In this document: positions 33,451 to 44,871 of the stretch, piece after piece
Layout of the letters: every line of letters begins with the position of its first letter
Numbering within the stretch: the stretch's first letter is position 1
Source: Cricetomys ansorgei
Taxonomy: Eukaryota; Chordata; Mammalia; Rodentia; Nesomyidae
NCBI GenBank assembly: GCA_026225945.1
Contig: JAMJFZ010001816.1
Location: 7,066,001 to 7,130,000, forward strand
Length of the DNA: 64,000 nucleotides
Direction of reading: 5' to 3'
The notes under the pieces: generated by a model
The model's input: only the letters and a program-made list of their open reading frames with translations
Database searches by the model: none
What the model was told of the DNA's origin: nothing
Translations under genes and position numbers: made by a program

Positions 33451-33989
33451 GCATTCCCAAGCACAGAGAATTCCCCCACTCTTTTTCTCAAAATGTCTCT
33501 TTATTTAAAATTTCTTTGTTTTGAGTAAGAGGTTTTTTTTTCTAAATGCTTCCATTCTCAAGGCTCAATAGAAAGCCAAGGGAAGAAATGAGGAAGGGAC
33601 TCCATGGTTGACTCATTGCCCTCCCCTCAAGAACCTTGGCAGATCAAGAGAAAAGGTAAGGGTAACTGTTGATGACAATGGTGCTGACACAGCTAGAATA
33701 TCTCCCATCATAACAGACAAGCTAAGCAGATGCAGGACTATGACAAAGGGAGGCAGCATCTAGTAAATGCATGTCTGGGGGTGGAGTGTGCTTCCTTTCT
33801 GCCAAAGTTCTCAGCTCAAGCTCTCAAACTTAATCATCATGTCATTGTAAAAACAATCATCATGGTGCCCTATATAAAGTGTGTCAATGTTCAAAAAACT
33901 GCCACAGCTACAAAGTGTCAATGGAGAAATCTCAAGAGACCTTAACTGATCTTGAGTGCAATGTGGGGCCAGAGCTGTAAGTATATGTT
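33451..33989. other. Unique non-coding DNA
   Basis: No repeat or exon recognised. Confidence 0.4.
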
Positions 33990-34215
33990 CAGGTCAAACC
34001 CTTTCTGCCGTGTTCTATGTGGTCCTAGACAATGTATTCAACTTCTTTGGGCTCCAGTTTCTTCAACTGGAAAGAAAAGCATAATGGATTCTTGTAGATA
34101 GATACATAGGTAAATACATACAAAACTATACATGGTATAGTTATGAAGAATTATCAAACGATGAGCATTCAGCACCTGTCACAAAGCATAAGCTCAGAAA
34201 ATATCAGTATTCATT
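33990..34215 (+). mobile_element. MIR SINE
   Basis: 'tatgtggtcctagacaatgtattcaacttctttgggctccagtttcttcaactggaaag' in pieces, then 'cacctgtcacaaagcataagctcagaaaatat' correspond to the MIR core (ttgggcaagt..cctcagtttcctcatctg) and 3' end (ggcacatagtaagcgctca). It is opposite in orientation to the MIR at 33105. Confidence 0.7.
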
Positions 34216-36620
34216 CTCTAGAGTCCCGTGACAAAGAGATGTCTGTCTACATATTTCATAGAAATTTGCCACACAGTTGGACAGCTTTTATAAGGTGGAA
34301 GCTAGTACCTAAGATACTTGATAAAGATATGCTAAAAAATTGAAAAAAAAAACGAATATAAATATGCCCATCAGAATACTTAATTCCCTAGCTGTTCGGA
34401 CAAGCCAATCCTGAAATCTCAGATTCATTCTAAACTGTAGTCTCAGGAACACATAGTACCATTGTCACATGCCTGCCTGTACCTTCAAGAGGGCCTTGAG
34501 GATCCCCACAGACCCAATAGAACATGTTTGTGTCCATATATTTCATCTTAAAGTCATTTAGTCATAGGGAAATACGTTGAAGCATTATGGATAAGATTTC
34601 AGCGAAGTAAATGATGGATTTTTATATGTGTATTACATGTGTATTCAAGAAAGAAAAACGTGTCTCTTCTGCAGGCCATAATTGTGGAACTATGTTAACG
34701 GAAATCACTCTAACACTTTATTCATAAGGGTCATTTATAAATGATGTATGAGTGTCCATAAATGCCTCTCTTATTTGCTATTAATAGTTAGGAATGCTAT
34801 TATTTTTACATAAGCCAGCACTATGCCTTTTGAATGGAAGCAACAATAGGTATAATGTGTTGGAATGAGTCTACAGATAAAATAAGCATATTTTTGCTTG
34901 GTTATTAACTACAATAAAGTATTTCCACTTGGGTTATTTAAGGTTGTATTTAGATTTCATCTTTAATTTGGAAAAACCTCAGGGTGCTATTTTCAATGAA
35001 ATGTATCAATCATAACACTTGGTGCCCAATTATTACACTTCAGCTAAATTACTTACTGTGATCTTACCATTTAAAGCACACTTCAAAACCACAAGTGAGT
35101 CGTCATGGAAATATTTTCTTTCCTCAGACTTTAGAAAATATTGTAATAATATTTTTCCATCAGATTTGCTTACGTCAGAAGGCTCCATTACACACTGGCA
35201 TTGCCAGGCACATGAAAGGGGTATAAAAACCCATGTCGTTAGTCCTTTGGTTTGCCCTTTATGTCAATTACCATCTTGTACTTCTTCCCAACAGGGGGAA
35301 TCATGCTTCAAAAGTAGAAACAGAAGTTTTGAATGATCTCTTGGGATTTGGCAGATCTTATTAAATGTTCATTTCATGAAGTAGTTTGTTCTAGATGTAA
35401 AAGAAGAGGTAAATGCTCTCCAGGGTTATTCACCTAAAGATTAATCCATCAGTGTTTAGCATGGAGGAAGCATTCAGCAATAACCTGAGCAGGATTTATT
35501 CTGATGTCTCTCATTGAATACATCCAAAAAGGTTGAAGCAAACTTCAGAGAGTCAGAGACTGCAGCTACCCTCTTTGGAAGCTTGCGGATAAGTCCTAAG
35601 GGATGAAATGGTCACCAAAATCCAAACACAATTAAACTATTATCCACTACATGAGTCAGAATAGAGGAAAAGAAAAGGAAGAATGTACCTCTTTATTTAT
35701 CTAATTTTCCCAGGGTTTTTTTTTTCTACTATATCAAGTTTGGACCTCATGTAAATCCAGATTAGAAGCAACACCATATTGTAGGCCAATCTGAAACTAT
35801 GGAAAGGGTGAAAAAAAATCAATGGATGCTAGAGTTAAAGGGAAGAGCAAATTAAATACGGAAAACTCATGGGTTTTTTTTTAGCAAACTATGCTGTATT
35901 GTTAGTCATGCCATTATGGATTTGTCCAAGTCCACAGAAGTATAACATAAAGCGTTTACCATAATATAAACTGCATGCCTAAAGTGTTTGTTACACACCA
36001 GTATAAGATCAACGGAAGCAAGTGTGCCTCTTTGGTGGAGGACATTGATACTGGGAAGAGTACGGACATGGAGGGCACTGGAGACCTCTGCTACTTCCTG
36101 GTTAACCGCTGTGTTTCTAATGATGCTCTGGAAACGTAAAGTGCTTTTCGGTAAGAGCAGGCTGCTAGAATGCTAAGCGTTGCTAGTATCTTCTGGACAC
36201 AGCAAAGGAGGCTGAGCAGCATGTGCTGAGAGCTGGGAGGGGCAGACAATAGGAGGAAAGATCCCAGGCCAGTGGGGAGAAGACAGTCTCAGTCAGAGTC
36301 ACATCTTTGCCCTGGGCGAGATGTACCTAGAAGCTTCATGTCTGCGCACAGCGCCTCCCACAGGAACATCAACTCCCTGAGAAGTCACACACTTACTTTC
36401 CCAGGTTTACCCCTGGGAAACATCAGGTCTCTTAATGTACCATTCAATTATACTTCCATCCTTTTGCCTAATAGGGAAGATATGGAGAAGATATGTAATA
36501 ACTCAGTGAACTTTTGATTCTTATTGAGAAAATCGGGAAGGTCTGTCAACCCTGCTGACACATAAGTAGGCTCACAGACATACTGATCAAATAAATAAAA
36601 AATTCATTACTAGACTGAGC
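34216..36620. other. Unique non-coding DNA, 2.4 kb
   Basis: No interspersed repeat or exon recognised. AT-rich, SINE-free. Confidence 0.45.
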
Positions 36621-36705
36621 GTGTGGATGAATGGATGGGTTTGTAGGTGAGTTGATGGGTGGGTGGATGAATGAATGCTTGGACAGGTGAACAGACAGAT
36701 AGATG
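36621..36705. repeat. (GGAT)n/(GAAT)n degenerate microsatellite
   Basis: GGATGAAT, GGATGGGT, GTGGATGAAT and ACAGATAGATG units without a perfect block. Confidence 0.85.
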
Positions 36706-36780
36706 TCTGAACTCAATGTGTCTAGACATTGTTTTAGCTCTTGCAACTCTATGAAGCATGTGGTATTGTACCTTTGCTTT
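36706..36780 (-). mobile_element. Possible MIR fragment
   Basis: 'tgtctagacattgttttagctcttgcaactctatgaagcatg' in order resembles the reversed MIR 3' part (gccaggcactgttctaagc..acaaccctatgaggt). Weak. Confidence 0.35.
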
Positions 36781-37694
36781 GCTTTCCTCCACAGTTGTCA
36801 CCCATAAGCAGTAAACAGTAGATTTTTAAAAGGATAAGGAAATAGAAAAGAATGCGCAGGAGTTAATATGCCTACCCCAGTTTCTCTCCCTCTAATACCT
36901 ATTTTTTTTTAACGTGCGGCTTTCTCCCCTGCCATTTCTCACATACATTATTAGGCTATAATCTCAGAAAACTGGAAGAAGTGAAGCCGCAGAGACTCAG
37001 ACTCATAGAGTTACAGATGTGAGGAGAGCAAAAAAATGAAAAATGTTTCTCTTCTCTGATCAAGAAAGGGCCTCACTATATCCGGCAGTAGACAAAGCTG
37101 AGCACCATGGTCAGTTCCCTTCATCATCTTAACTTTGATAAACGCTGCACCCCCAAGGTCAGGGATACACATGTTTGTGGTTATATCTTTCTATTCTTTG
37201 AGTTCTTTCTTTCTTTTCTTTTTTTTTTTTTTTTTGGTAATTGTATATTTAGTATTCTAGTGTCTTTACCTGGAGAACAGGCTCTTGGTGGCAGGGGACA
37301 CAAATGAGGAATTAAAAATAGAATAGTTGAGAAACTGGATAATTTAGCTGAAATCAGTCTGTAGATCCCATAGAACTAATTAGTAAAATACAAACATTTT
37401 CTCTAGTTCTCTGTCAGCCACAGTATAAACATGAAATTAAACTATAGGGGGGAATGGGTGGAACTCCATACCTTTAACCCTTAGCAAGCTGGAAGACATC
37501 TATTTACACATTCCTGAGCTGCTAGAAAGATTTAAATCAAACCTATCTCTTAGTGACATTCCTTTGGCACAGAAATATGGGACATGGTGAAAAGCACTCA
37601 GTAATTCACTGAGTCTGACCCAGAGAGAGAAGCACTTGGCCCTGATTACAGAGCTGAATGACAATAGCTACCAACAGAATTCATCCACGGACAC
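36781..37694. other. Unique non-coding DNA
   Basis: No repeat besides T runs near 36901 and 37217. Confidence 0.4.
37217..37236. repeat. Poly-T run
   Basis: TTTC units lead into about 17 T residues. Confidence 0.85.
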
Positions 37695-37795
37695 TGATCC
37701 TATAACCTCATTTGGCTTTTACAACAGTCGTTACCATTTAGCCCCATTTTAACAGTAAGTCAAAGGATGCTCAGTCATGTCGCATTACTTAAATA
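37695..37795 (-). mobile_element. Possible MIR fragment
   Basis: 'cataacctcatttggcttttacaacagtcg' in part, 'tagccccattttaacagtaag' and 'caaaggatgctcag' follow the reversed MIR core. Diverged. Confidence 0.45.
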
Positions 37796-37819
37796 AATAC
37801 AAAAGAGAATTTTGTTTAA

Positions 37820-37882
37820 AAAAAAAAAAAGCCTCGGTAGGCTGAAGAGATGGCTCAGCTGTTAAGGGTTAGGCTTACAACC
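37820..37882 (+). mobile_element. B2/B3 head fragment
   Basis: ggctgaagagatggctcagc followed by tgttaagggttaggcttaca is the tRNA-like head of B2/B3 (from 37840). The element stops after about 43 bp. An A13 run precedes it at 37818-37830. Confidence 0.85.
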
Positions 37883-37964
37883 CAAAATAAAGCCTCAAAG
37901 AGAATAATTAACCTAAACTTACATAATATTTGGCAAGACCATAATTTAAAAGAATTCTTTGTGG

Positions 37965-38047
37965 AGCTCAGGGTACAGCTCACAGCAAAGCAGCTGATTG
38001 GCATGTGAAACACACCTTGGACTCTTTCCCCATCACCCCCAAAATAC
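37965..38047 (+). mobile_element. Possible old tRNA-derived SINE
   Basis: 'gtacagctcacagcaaagc', 'agctgattggcatgtgaaac' and 'ttggactctttccccatcac' follow the ID/B4 head order at low identity. Confidence 0.3.
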
Positions 38048-39324
38048 TAAGAACAGAAGAAGCCATTGTGATTCCAATTTCTAATCTTAATTTCTTGAAG
38101 TTAAGTCTTAAAGCTAAATAACTAACTAGCTCATCGACATAGTTGTGCTCCAGTCTTTGCTTGCATCAGAAAGAGTAAACCCAATAATAAGTTACCTAGG
38201 GTTTAACTTTGGAGCAAATAGCAACACATTCTATGTGTGTTCTCAGAGCAGCACACAGACAGCTATACTATTGTTTTACTTTTTCATTCATTTGGGTGGT
38301 GAGTCACTCTGTAGGAATTTAAGAATTTATGTTTTGACTGAACAAACACCCTGAACGGACAAGTCCACTATTCATATTATATTACATGTAATTTCTATGT
38401 GTTTCACTGACCTCCTATAATTTAATATACTAGCCACAAATGGGAAAGTTATGCAAAATGTTAAACACAGTTATACAAGCATATATCTTCTTCAGAGGTA
38501 AAAGTTTCTACTTTCTCTACAGCTTAAATCAGTTAACCACTCCCTGAACATTACAGCTTATTGAGGTTATACTGTAGTGTTTTATGTATAACTTATATGA
38601 TTTGCTAGTAACAACTAAGAAAATATTCAGTTAATTATCAAGGAAGCTCAGCTATCTCCAAGGCCCTAATTATTAAAATCCAGTGAGACACAAATCAATA
38701 CCAAGATGGAGAGGAAGAGAGAATAGAGAGGAAGATCCAGGGTGCCCAGAAATGACAGCTTCTCTTAGCATGATGGACAACTCCTTTCTCCTTACTTTCT
38801 AGCTAATTGAGAGTAGAAACCTGTTAAGGAGATAGAACTGGCGGATAGCCAACCATATCACTTCCTAAAAGGGCTCAGCCATCAAATTGGAATAACAGAG
38901 CCCTTCTTGAGGATCCCAGGGAAGAATTCCTGGAAGTAGTAAAGCATATTTGATTACACATTATCCAACAACATAAGATGATGTATTAACATTTTCCCTG
39001 AATTCAAAATGTTTATTGACTTTTAAATCCTTAGATAATTTTTTAATACTTTTATTAATAATTTGAGTTTCATCATCTTCTCATTCCTCCCTGTTCCTCC
39101 CTAATAACCCTGTGCTCTCAAAAAAAAAAAAAGGAATATAAAAGGAAAGGAAAGAGGAGAAAGGAAAAAGAAAATTAAGATGAGCTTGTGTGGCAAGAGC
39201 ATGGATTGCTGGCATCACCTTGGTCTTTGGAGTAAGAAGGCTACTCTGATCAGGGACATTCACATGGCCCATACAAGCCCTAGATAACAGAATTTGACCT
39301 GAAGTTGGGCCTCACTGCTCAAAT
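38048..39324. other. Unique non-coding DNA
   Basis: No interspersed repeat recognised; an A/G-rich stretch at 39119-39175 begins with about 13 A residues. Confidence 0.4.
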
Positions 39325-39692
39325 CAGGACACCCAGCAGGCTATCTGGTACCCTGCAAGCATGGGGCACCCCACTAGCCCCCAACATCCCACAGGGACTA
39401 GGGCCTTCCACAGGCACCAGTCATCCGGAAGTCATCAGGACCTCCCACATGCATCAGGGCCCCTATCAGGCACCAGGACCTCCCCTGGAACCAGGGAATC
39501 CTATAGATGCCCAGACATCATGCAGACACCCAGTCTTCCCACAGGCAGTTGTGGATATCTGGTCAACCCACAGGAACCTGGACATCCTAGCAGGCACCTT
39601 GATATCCTGAAGGAATCCAGACATCTCACAGCACACAGACATCACACAGTCACCTGGATATCACCCAAGCACCTGGATATCACACAGGCACC
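39325..39692. repeat. Degenerate 19-20 bp minisatellite
   Basis: Phrases of the type CACCTGGATATCACACAGG or CACCAGGACCTCCCACAGG recur about every 19-20 bp. Units at the right end (39651-39690) are nearly identical and those at the left are more worn. The frames running through it give Pro/His/Thr-rich false proteins. Confidence 0.85.
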
Positions 39693-40199
39693 ATTAAACC
39701 TTAGATAATTTAACTAGGTTACATTTGCATTATGGAGTATAAAATAAATATTTTAAGTTATTTCTGCTCACATCTTATACTGAGTATTGAGTTCAGAATA
39801 GCTCTTCTTTGCCTGAATTGATGGAACAAGTGAACCAAAGGTAATCATCAAATATCTATGTATATTAAGTATTACACCTATTCATAATTAGAATCTAAAA
39901 TAATTTTAATAGGGAGATGTATCTGATAGTAATATCAAATTGGGAGAGATTCATTAAGGATTGTGTGGTATCTAATAACCAAATATGAGGCCTAATATTA
40001 TATTAAAAAAGGGAAATGTACTGCTTTAAGGAAAGAAGAAAGTAGTTTGGCAATTTATGCAAGTGCATTTCTAAGAAAATATTGTAATTATAGTGAAACT
40101 TTAATTATATTTTTGTAGAAAGGTGTTTTATAAATCCCACAAGATATAAAGTTTATATTCATATAAATGAATATAAATATTCATATAAATTCATATACT
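39693..40199. other. Unique AT-rich DNA
   Basis: Includes an inverted/direct ATATTCATATAAAT cluster at 40153-40197. No exon. Confidence 0.4.
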
Positions 40200-40870
40200 T
40201 CCCAATAGTCATGGGAGTTTTCCCAGTATTGTTCTTGTTCATTGTTTTCTAGTTCATTGATCTTCTATTTAACATATCTCTTGAAGTTTTATGGTTCCCT
40301 GTACTGTTTTAATTTAGAATGGTCTTTCTCCCTGTTTTGTTTTATGATATAGACTTTTGTACGAACCTATGTCCAGTTGTCTCATGTGATATACCTCACA
40401 CTCTGGATTAACTAGTTGTTTTCTCATGGTGCACACTTTTAACTCAAACTTTTATCTCCTCATTTCCTGTGTTTCCTAAAATTGGCAATTCAGTTGAATA
40501 TCTATACTTAAACTAAGTGTTTTTGGCAAACATAGTTCATTGGCAATGCTGGGAAGTTCACATTTTTATATAGTGGTGCATGAAGTCAGGTTATCCATCT
40601 AGGAGGTGGGTGAGTTTTACTCATTGGTAAAATGGTAACCATCTGGCCTATCTCTATCATACACACACTTTTCCCCCCATTTTGATCAGGCTATTAGTAT
40701 CCCAATTCCTCGTTATTCTCTTTCTCAATTACTTTACTATTCACTAGTCATACTTTCCTTAATGAATTACTGCATTTGAGACTATAGAATCATGTTTTTC
40801 TGGTGTTAGAACATCTTCTACATTTTTATCAGTTGTTTTTCTCTGGAGAATTTTTCCGTTAGCTTGTTTT
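40200..40870 (-). mobile_element. Possible ancient L1M fragment
   Basis: T-rich sequence with 'tttttggcaaacatagttcattggcaatgctgg', 'gttatccatctaggaggtggg' and 'tcattggtaaaatgg' in order recalls the reversed form of an old L1M untranslated region. Matching is patchy and from memory of the consensus. Confidence 0.35.
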
Positions 40871-40944
40871 TCCTCTTTCCTCAGAATTCAGTCATTTTGT
40901 ATTTTATTTCAGTTCTCATACTTTCTCTGTTATACATAATCTCA

Positions 40945-41035
40945 TCCTGTTCTATAATGAAGACACTGAAGCACAATACTAAGTTACTTGTGCAGTAGGT
41001 GGCAAACATGGAATTCATGTTTCTTCAGCTACCTC
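40945..41035 (-). mobile_element. MIR fragment
   Basis: 'ctataatgaagacactgaagcac', 'aagttacttgtgcagtaggtgg' and 'catggaattcatg' match the reversed MIR core (cagatgaggaaactgaggcac..agtaagtggcag..gattcgaac). Confidence 0.5.
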
Positions 41036-41913
41036 TGGTAATGTGAAACATCTGATCAGCCAATCAGAAACAAAAGAATGCTTCCTGAAGTACCTTAGCT
41101 ATGGTACTGCGACTAAAAGTACCTTGAGAAAATTTCGAGAACGGATGTCTAAATGTTTCAGTATGCACTGCAAGGTTAGAGCTACCACCGTAACTGACAA
41201 ACAGAAGATAAAAGCTGTGCCAGCCTGGAGTTAAGGCATCTCTCTCCACTTCGTCTGCTAACTAAAATCTAGATTGAAAATCTAGGAGTCCTTAAAGGTG
41301 AAAACAGAAGATTCATTCACCCAGTTTTGGGATCAAAACCTGAAAGCAGTACTTACATGATTTCGAGATAATTCTCCCATTGGCCTTCTCAGTGTTTGGC
41401 TAGGGGACAGGTGATTGTTCTTTTCTTTTTCAGCACCAAGCTAATTTTGTCCTATTACAATTAAAGCAACATAAGCTGGGCGTATTTTCACCTGAGTAAT
41501 CAGTACAGTCTCCACGTATCTATTTCCTTCTCCCCTTTCTCTACCTCTCGTTATTTCTTCATCTGTGAAAGAATTATTCCTTATGGCATATAAGGCTATG
41601 CACAATTGTAATACCATGCTCTCCATTCTTCTTCTCAACTGCAATTCCTTCTGTTCTTTCTCACTCCACTTCTATTGCTTTCTTCTGGGAGGAATGAAAG
41701 GTGTGTGCATTTATAAAAGACAAAATGACCTAAATTTATTCTTTTATGAAGGAACATTTACCATTGTGTCCATGGTTAAGCAGATGTGCTATCTTAGGAA
41801 CACAAGATATCAAAGTTTTGTTCCACAGGATACCTATTATAATATAAATGCAAAAGCAAAAGTATATCTAGTAGGTTAGAGTGTTCAAACTGGAAAATAT
41901 ATCCTCTGCACAG
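41036..41913. other. Unique non-coding DNA
   Basis: No repeat or exon recognised. Confidence 0.4.
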
Positions 41914-42226
41914 TGATGGAAACTTGTCCTGGCTACTTATATGTCAATTTAACACAAGCTGAAGTCATCTAAGAGGAGGGAAACTCAATTGAAAAAAAAA
42001 TGCCTCCACAAGACTGGGCAAGTCTATAATGGTATTTTCTTAACTAGTAATTAATGGGGGCATGCAGTCCATTGTTGGTGCAGATACCGCTGGGCTGATG
42101 GTTCTGGGTTCTATAAGAAAGCGGGCTTAGTAAGCCATGAGGAGCAAGCCAAGAAGCAGCACCCCTCCATGGACTCTGTACCAGCTTATGCCTCCAGAAT
42201 GCCTCGTGGCCTTGCAATAGGAAATG
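41914..42226 (+). mobile_element. Rodent LTR-like repeat (MaLR/RMER type), 3' truncated
   Basis: 'tatgtcaatttaacacaagctg', 'tcaattgaaaaaaaaatgcctcc', 'ggttctataagaaagcggg', 'gtaagccatgaggagcaagcc' and 'agcacccctccatggactctg' follow a common rodent dispersed repeat that normally starts and ends TG...CA. It ends abruptly at the B1 starting at 42227; its last third is missing. Family name not resolved. Non-coding. Confidence 0.75.
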
Positions 42227-42400
42227 GGCTGGGCAGTGGTGGCACATGCCTTTAGTTGCAGCACTCAGGAGGCAGAGGCAGGTGACCCTCTGTGAGTTCA
42301 AGGCCAGCCTGGTGTACAGAGTGAGTTCCAGGACAGCCAGTTACAACAGAGAAACCCTGTCTTGAAATACAAAAAAACAAGAAAGAAATGAAATGAAAAA
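42227..42400 (+). mobile_element. B1 SINE
   Basis: ggctgggcagtggtggcaca, 'gcactcaggaggcagaggc', 'caaggccagcctggtgtaca', 'ccagttacaacagagaaacc' and ctgtcttgaaatac, then an A-rich tail to 42400. Low divergence, so relatively young. Confidence 0.96.
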
Positions 42401-42454
42401 GTTTAGGCACTTTGTTTATTTTAACTAAATAATAATCTGAATAGGAGATTAATT

Positions 42455-42872
42455 ATTGCTGTGTCTGTCTATGTGTGAATGTATGTGTACATATATGTGT
42501 CAATATATTCATGTGTGTAGTCAAGAGATCAACATGATATGTCTTCCTCTATCACCTTCTACTTTACTTTTCTAATACAGGGACTCAAGCTGGAGAGGTG
42601 GCTCAGCGGTTAAGAGCAGGGCCTGCTCTTCCAGGGGTCCTGAGTTCAATTCCCAGCAACTACTTGGCGGCTCACAACCATCTATAATGGGATCCTATGC
42701 CCTCTTCTAGCATGCAGGCATACATGCAGTCAGAACGGCTGTCTGGCAAGCCCCAGGTGCCTCTTGTCTCCACCCCTCTAGGCTCATTTTTTTATATGGG
42801 CTCTAGGACTCTAAACTCAGGTTCTCATGCTTCAGTGAGGCAAGCCCTTTACTGACTTAGCCATCTCCACAG
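42455..42872 (-). mobile_element. B4-type SINE interrupted by a B2
   Basis: Left part (42455-42588) has a TG-rich stretch (reversed CA tail), 'catgatatgtcttcctctatc', and a part matching the reversed B4 middle. Right part (42737-42872) resumes with 'gtctggcaagccccagg', 'gggctctaggactctaaactc', 'ttactgacttagccatctcc', the reversed B4 head. A plus-strand B2 lies between. Confidence 0.78.
42589..42736 (+). mobile_element. B2 SINE nested in B4
   Basis: gctggagaggtggctcagcg, 'gagcagggcctgctcttccag', 'gagttcaattcccagcaac' and 'ccctcttctagcatgcagg' are the B2/B3 head and body. The Pol III B box agttcaattcc differs from consensus at one base. The 3' tail is missing. Confidence 0.92.
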
Positions 42873-44401
42873 ATGGAGATTATATATATACATCTCCCTA
42901 AGTGGAGATTATAATATTCATGATCTGATCTCAAAGAATAAGCCTATCAGGGGAAAAAAATTCTTCCTTGGAGATCTAGTCAACGGTGACCTCAAAGACC
43001 TTGGGGTGCTGGAAATATTCTTTCTAAACAGAATTTGAAAACTTACAGATCAGTAAAGGCCACAGGTGGGTTGGTTCTCTCGGTCATTAGTGGCCCATTT
43101 ACCGATCTTTAAGGAACAGAGAGATTTGAGCTTATATCTTTCAAAAATGTCAGGCCTATATCATCAATACATATGTAGAAAACTGAGCTCCCGGTGAGTA
43201 ACTTGCAGAACCCTGAGCCCAGCTGGAGAAAGAAGGTCATTTTCAAGAGTTCGGTCAAAGCTCCCTGAGCCTCTTGGGCGGCCATAAGTTATTTCCATTG
43301 CCAGGTCTCAGTTTCCTCATTTGTACCCTGGGAATAAAGGGAAGCTCACTAGAAATGATGACTATTCCTAGACATAAGAGCTAAGGCTTAATTTTTACCT
43401 ACAGAACAAGCTCAGTGCTTCTTACTCTGTCATTCCTTCTCAGGAGAGACCAGAACCACTGCTGGTCTGAGCACTAGGAACTAAGATCTCACCTCAGCAC
43501 CACCTGTGTGAGAGCTCTCTGGGAACACTTTCATATTGTCTGCAGCTGCCTTTAACCACATGCCAGAAGTCAGGAACCCGAGAAGGACATTCAAGCCCAC
43601 GTATAACAGCCTAAGGACATTTCTATAAGGAAAAATAATAAGCTCTTCCCCAGCCATCTAAGAAACGTGTTTCCTCTGCTTTGTGAACGCTTTTGTGAAG
43701 AAAGTGTGTATTTAGCAATTTTTCTAGCAAATATTTGCTGTACATCTAAAATGTTCACATGAGAATGAAATTCTTTATAACTCATAATCCTGTAGAAATA
43801 ACAGCATTACTCTGAAGCCCAGGAATTCTTATTATAGGATGAAAACGCAGGCTCAAGGCCAGGCCAGTCACGGCACAGACACAGCCAACTCTGAACAGAG
43901 ACTGGGTGACCACACAGTTGGAGCCCCACAAACATATACGCATCTTTTAACGGTTACCTGGCTTTGCCTGCTCTTAGATCTCTCAGAGCAGCTAGTACTA
44001 AATATATTTTCACAAAAGACACGTGTTCAACACAGAAGAAACCATCAATTAAGATTTGGACTGGATTTTAGCTCGATATAACTTAGAATATTAAATATAA
44101 CCATTCACCTAGCATTAAATATAATTAATTAAATATAGCATTAAATATAATTGAACTGAAGCAAGAGGTGTTTCTTTCATTATTATTTGAGAAAGGCCAC
44201 AAACCTAAGTAGGAATATGTACCGGGAAAAGACCCTAATGGGACTTGCATTTTACTGTTAAATGGTACCACATAGAGTAAAACATGGACATTTAACATTG
44301 CTGCATTTTTCTTTCACACTTATTTTGAGCCCATTTCAGAATTCATCCAACAGCATTTACAAGTGGGTACTAAGAGGGGCCTGTAAATACAATCAAAATC
44401 T
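42873..44401. other. Mostly unique non-coding DNA
   Basis: No exon recognised; includes a weak MIR at 43285-43360 and a repeated ATTAAATATAA phrase near 44090-44152. Confidence 0.4.
43285..43360 (+). mobile_element. Possible MIR fragment
   Basis: 'caggtctcagtttcctcatttgtaccctgggaataaaggg' in pieces fits the MIR core (cctcagtttcctcatctgtaaaatgggg). Confidence 0.5.
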
Positions 44402-44504
44402 TGTGTGCGTGTGTGTGTGTGTGTGTATTCACGTATGTATATGCATACATGTAGATGTATGTATGTATATATATATATACATATACATATACATGTGTGT
44501 GTGA
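44402..44504. repeat. (TG)n/(TATG)n/(TA)n compound microsatellite
   Basis: TG units, TATG/CATG units, a short TA block and TG units again, 103 bp. Confidence 0.93.
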
Positions 44505-44589
44505 AAATGTCATGATGAAACCTGCAATTTTGTACAACTGACACGCACTTGCATATCATAATGATATGCATTAATAAATGCCATTCTTA

Positions 44590-44850
44590 CTCATTTTTAC
44601 ATTCGCATACAAAGTAATACCGTTTCATTATGGCACTTTTGCATAGACTTAGCACTTGTTGAATCTCCTCCGCAGTCTTCTCCCATAGGCCTCTGCCCTC
44701 CATGCCCCGCGCTCCCTCAGCGTCCACTGCTGCATTCACAGCTGATGTACTCTACTACCCTCCTTTGTCCCCCTCCACTTAAGACCTTGTTTCCTCCTTT
44801 TCTAGCTTCATGGCCCACAGCCACAAACACACATATGCACATAAAAATTA
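44590..44850 (-). mobile_element. Possible degenerate rodent L1 3' UTR
   Basis: 'gtaataccgtttcattatggcac', a pyrimidine-rich middle with 'ccctccatgccccgc' and 'tttctagcttcatggccc' recall the reversed L1 3' UTR. Low identity. Confidence 0.35.
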
Positions 44851-44871
44851 AAATAGAGTATCCATATGCAC

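Noticed and set aside
39305..39708. Pro/His/Thr-rich frames of 101 and 115 codons
   Set aside because: They run through the 19-20 bp minisatellite. Two frames of the same strand are both open, which points to the repeat rather than to coding.
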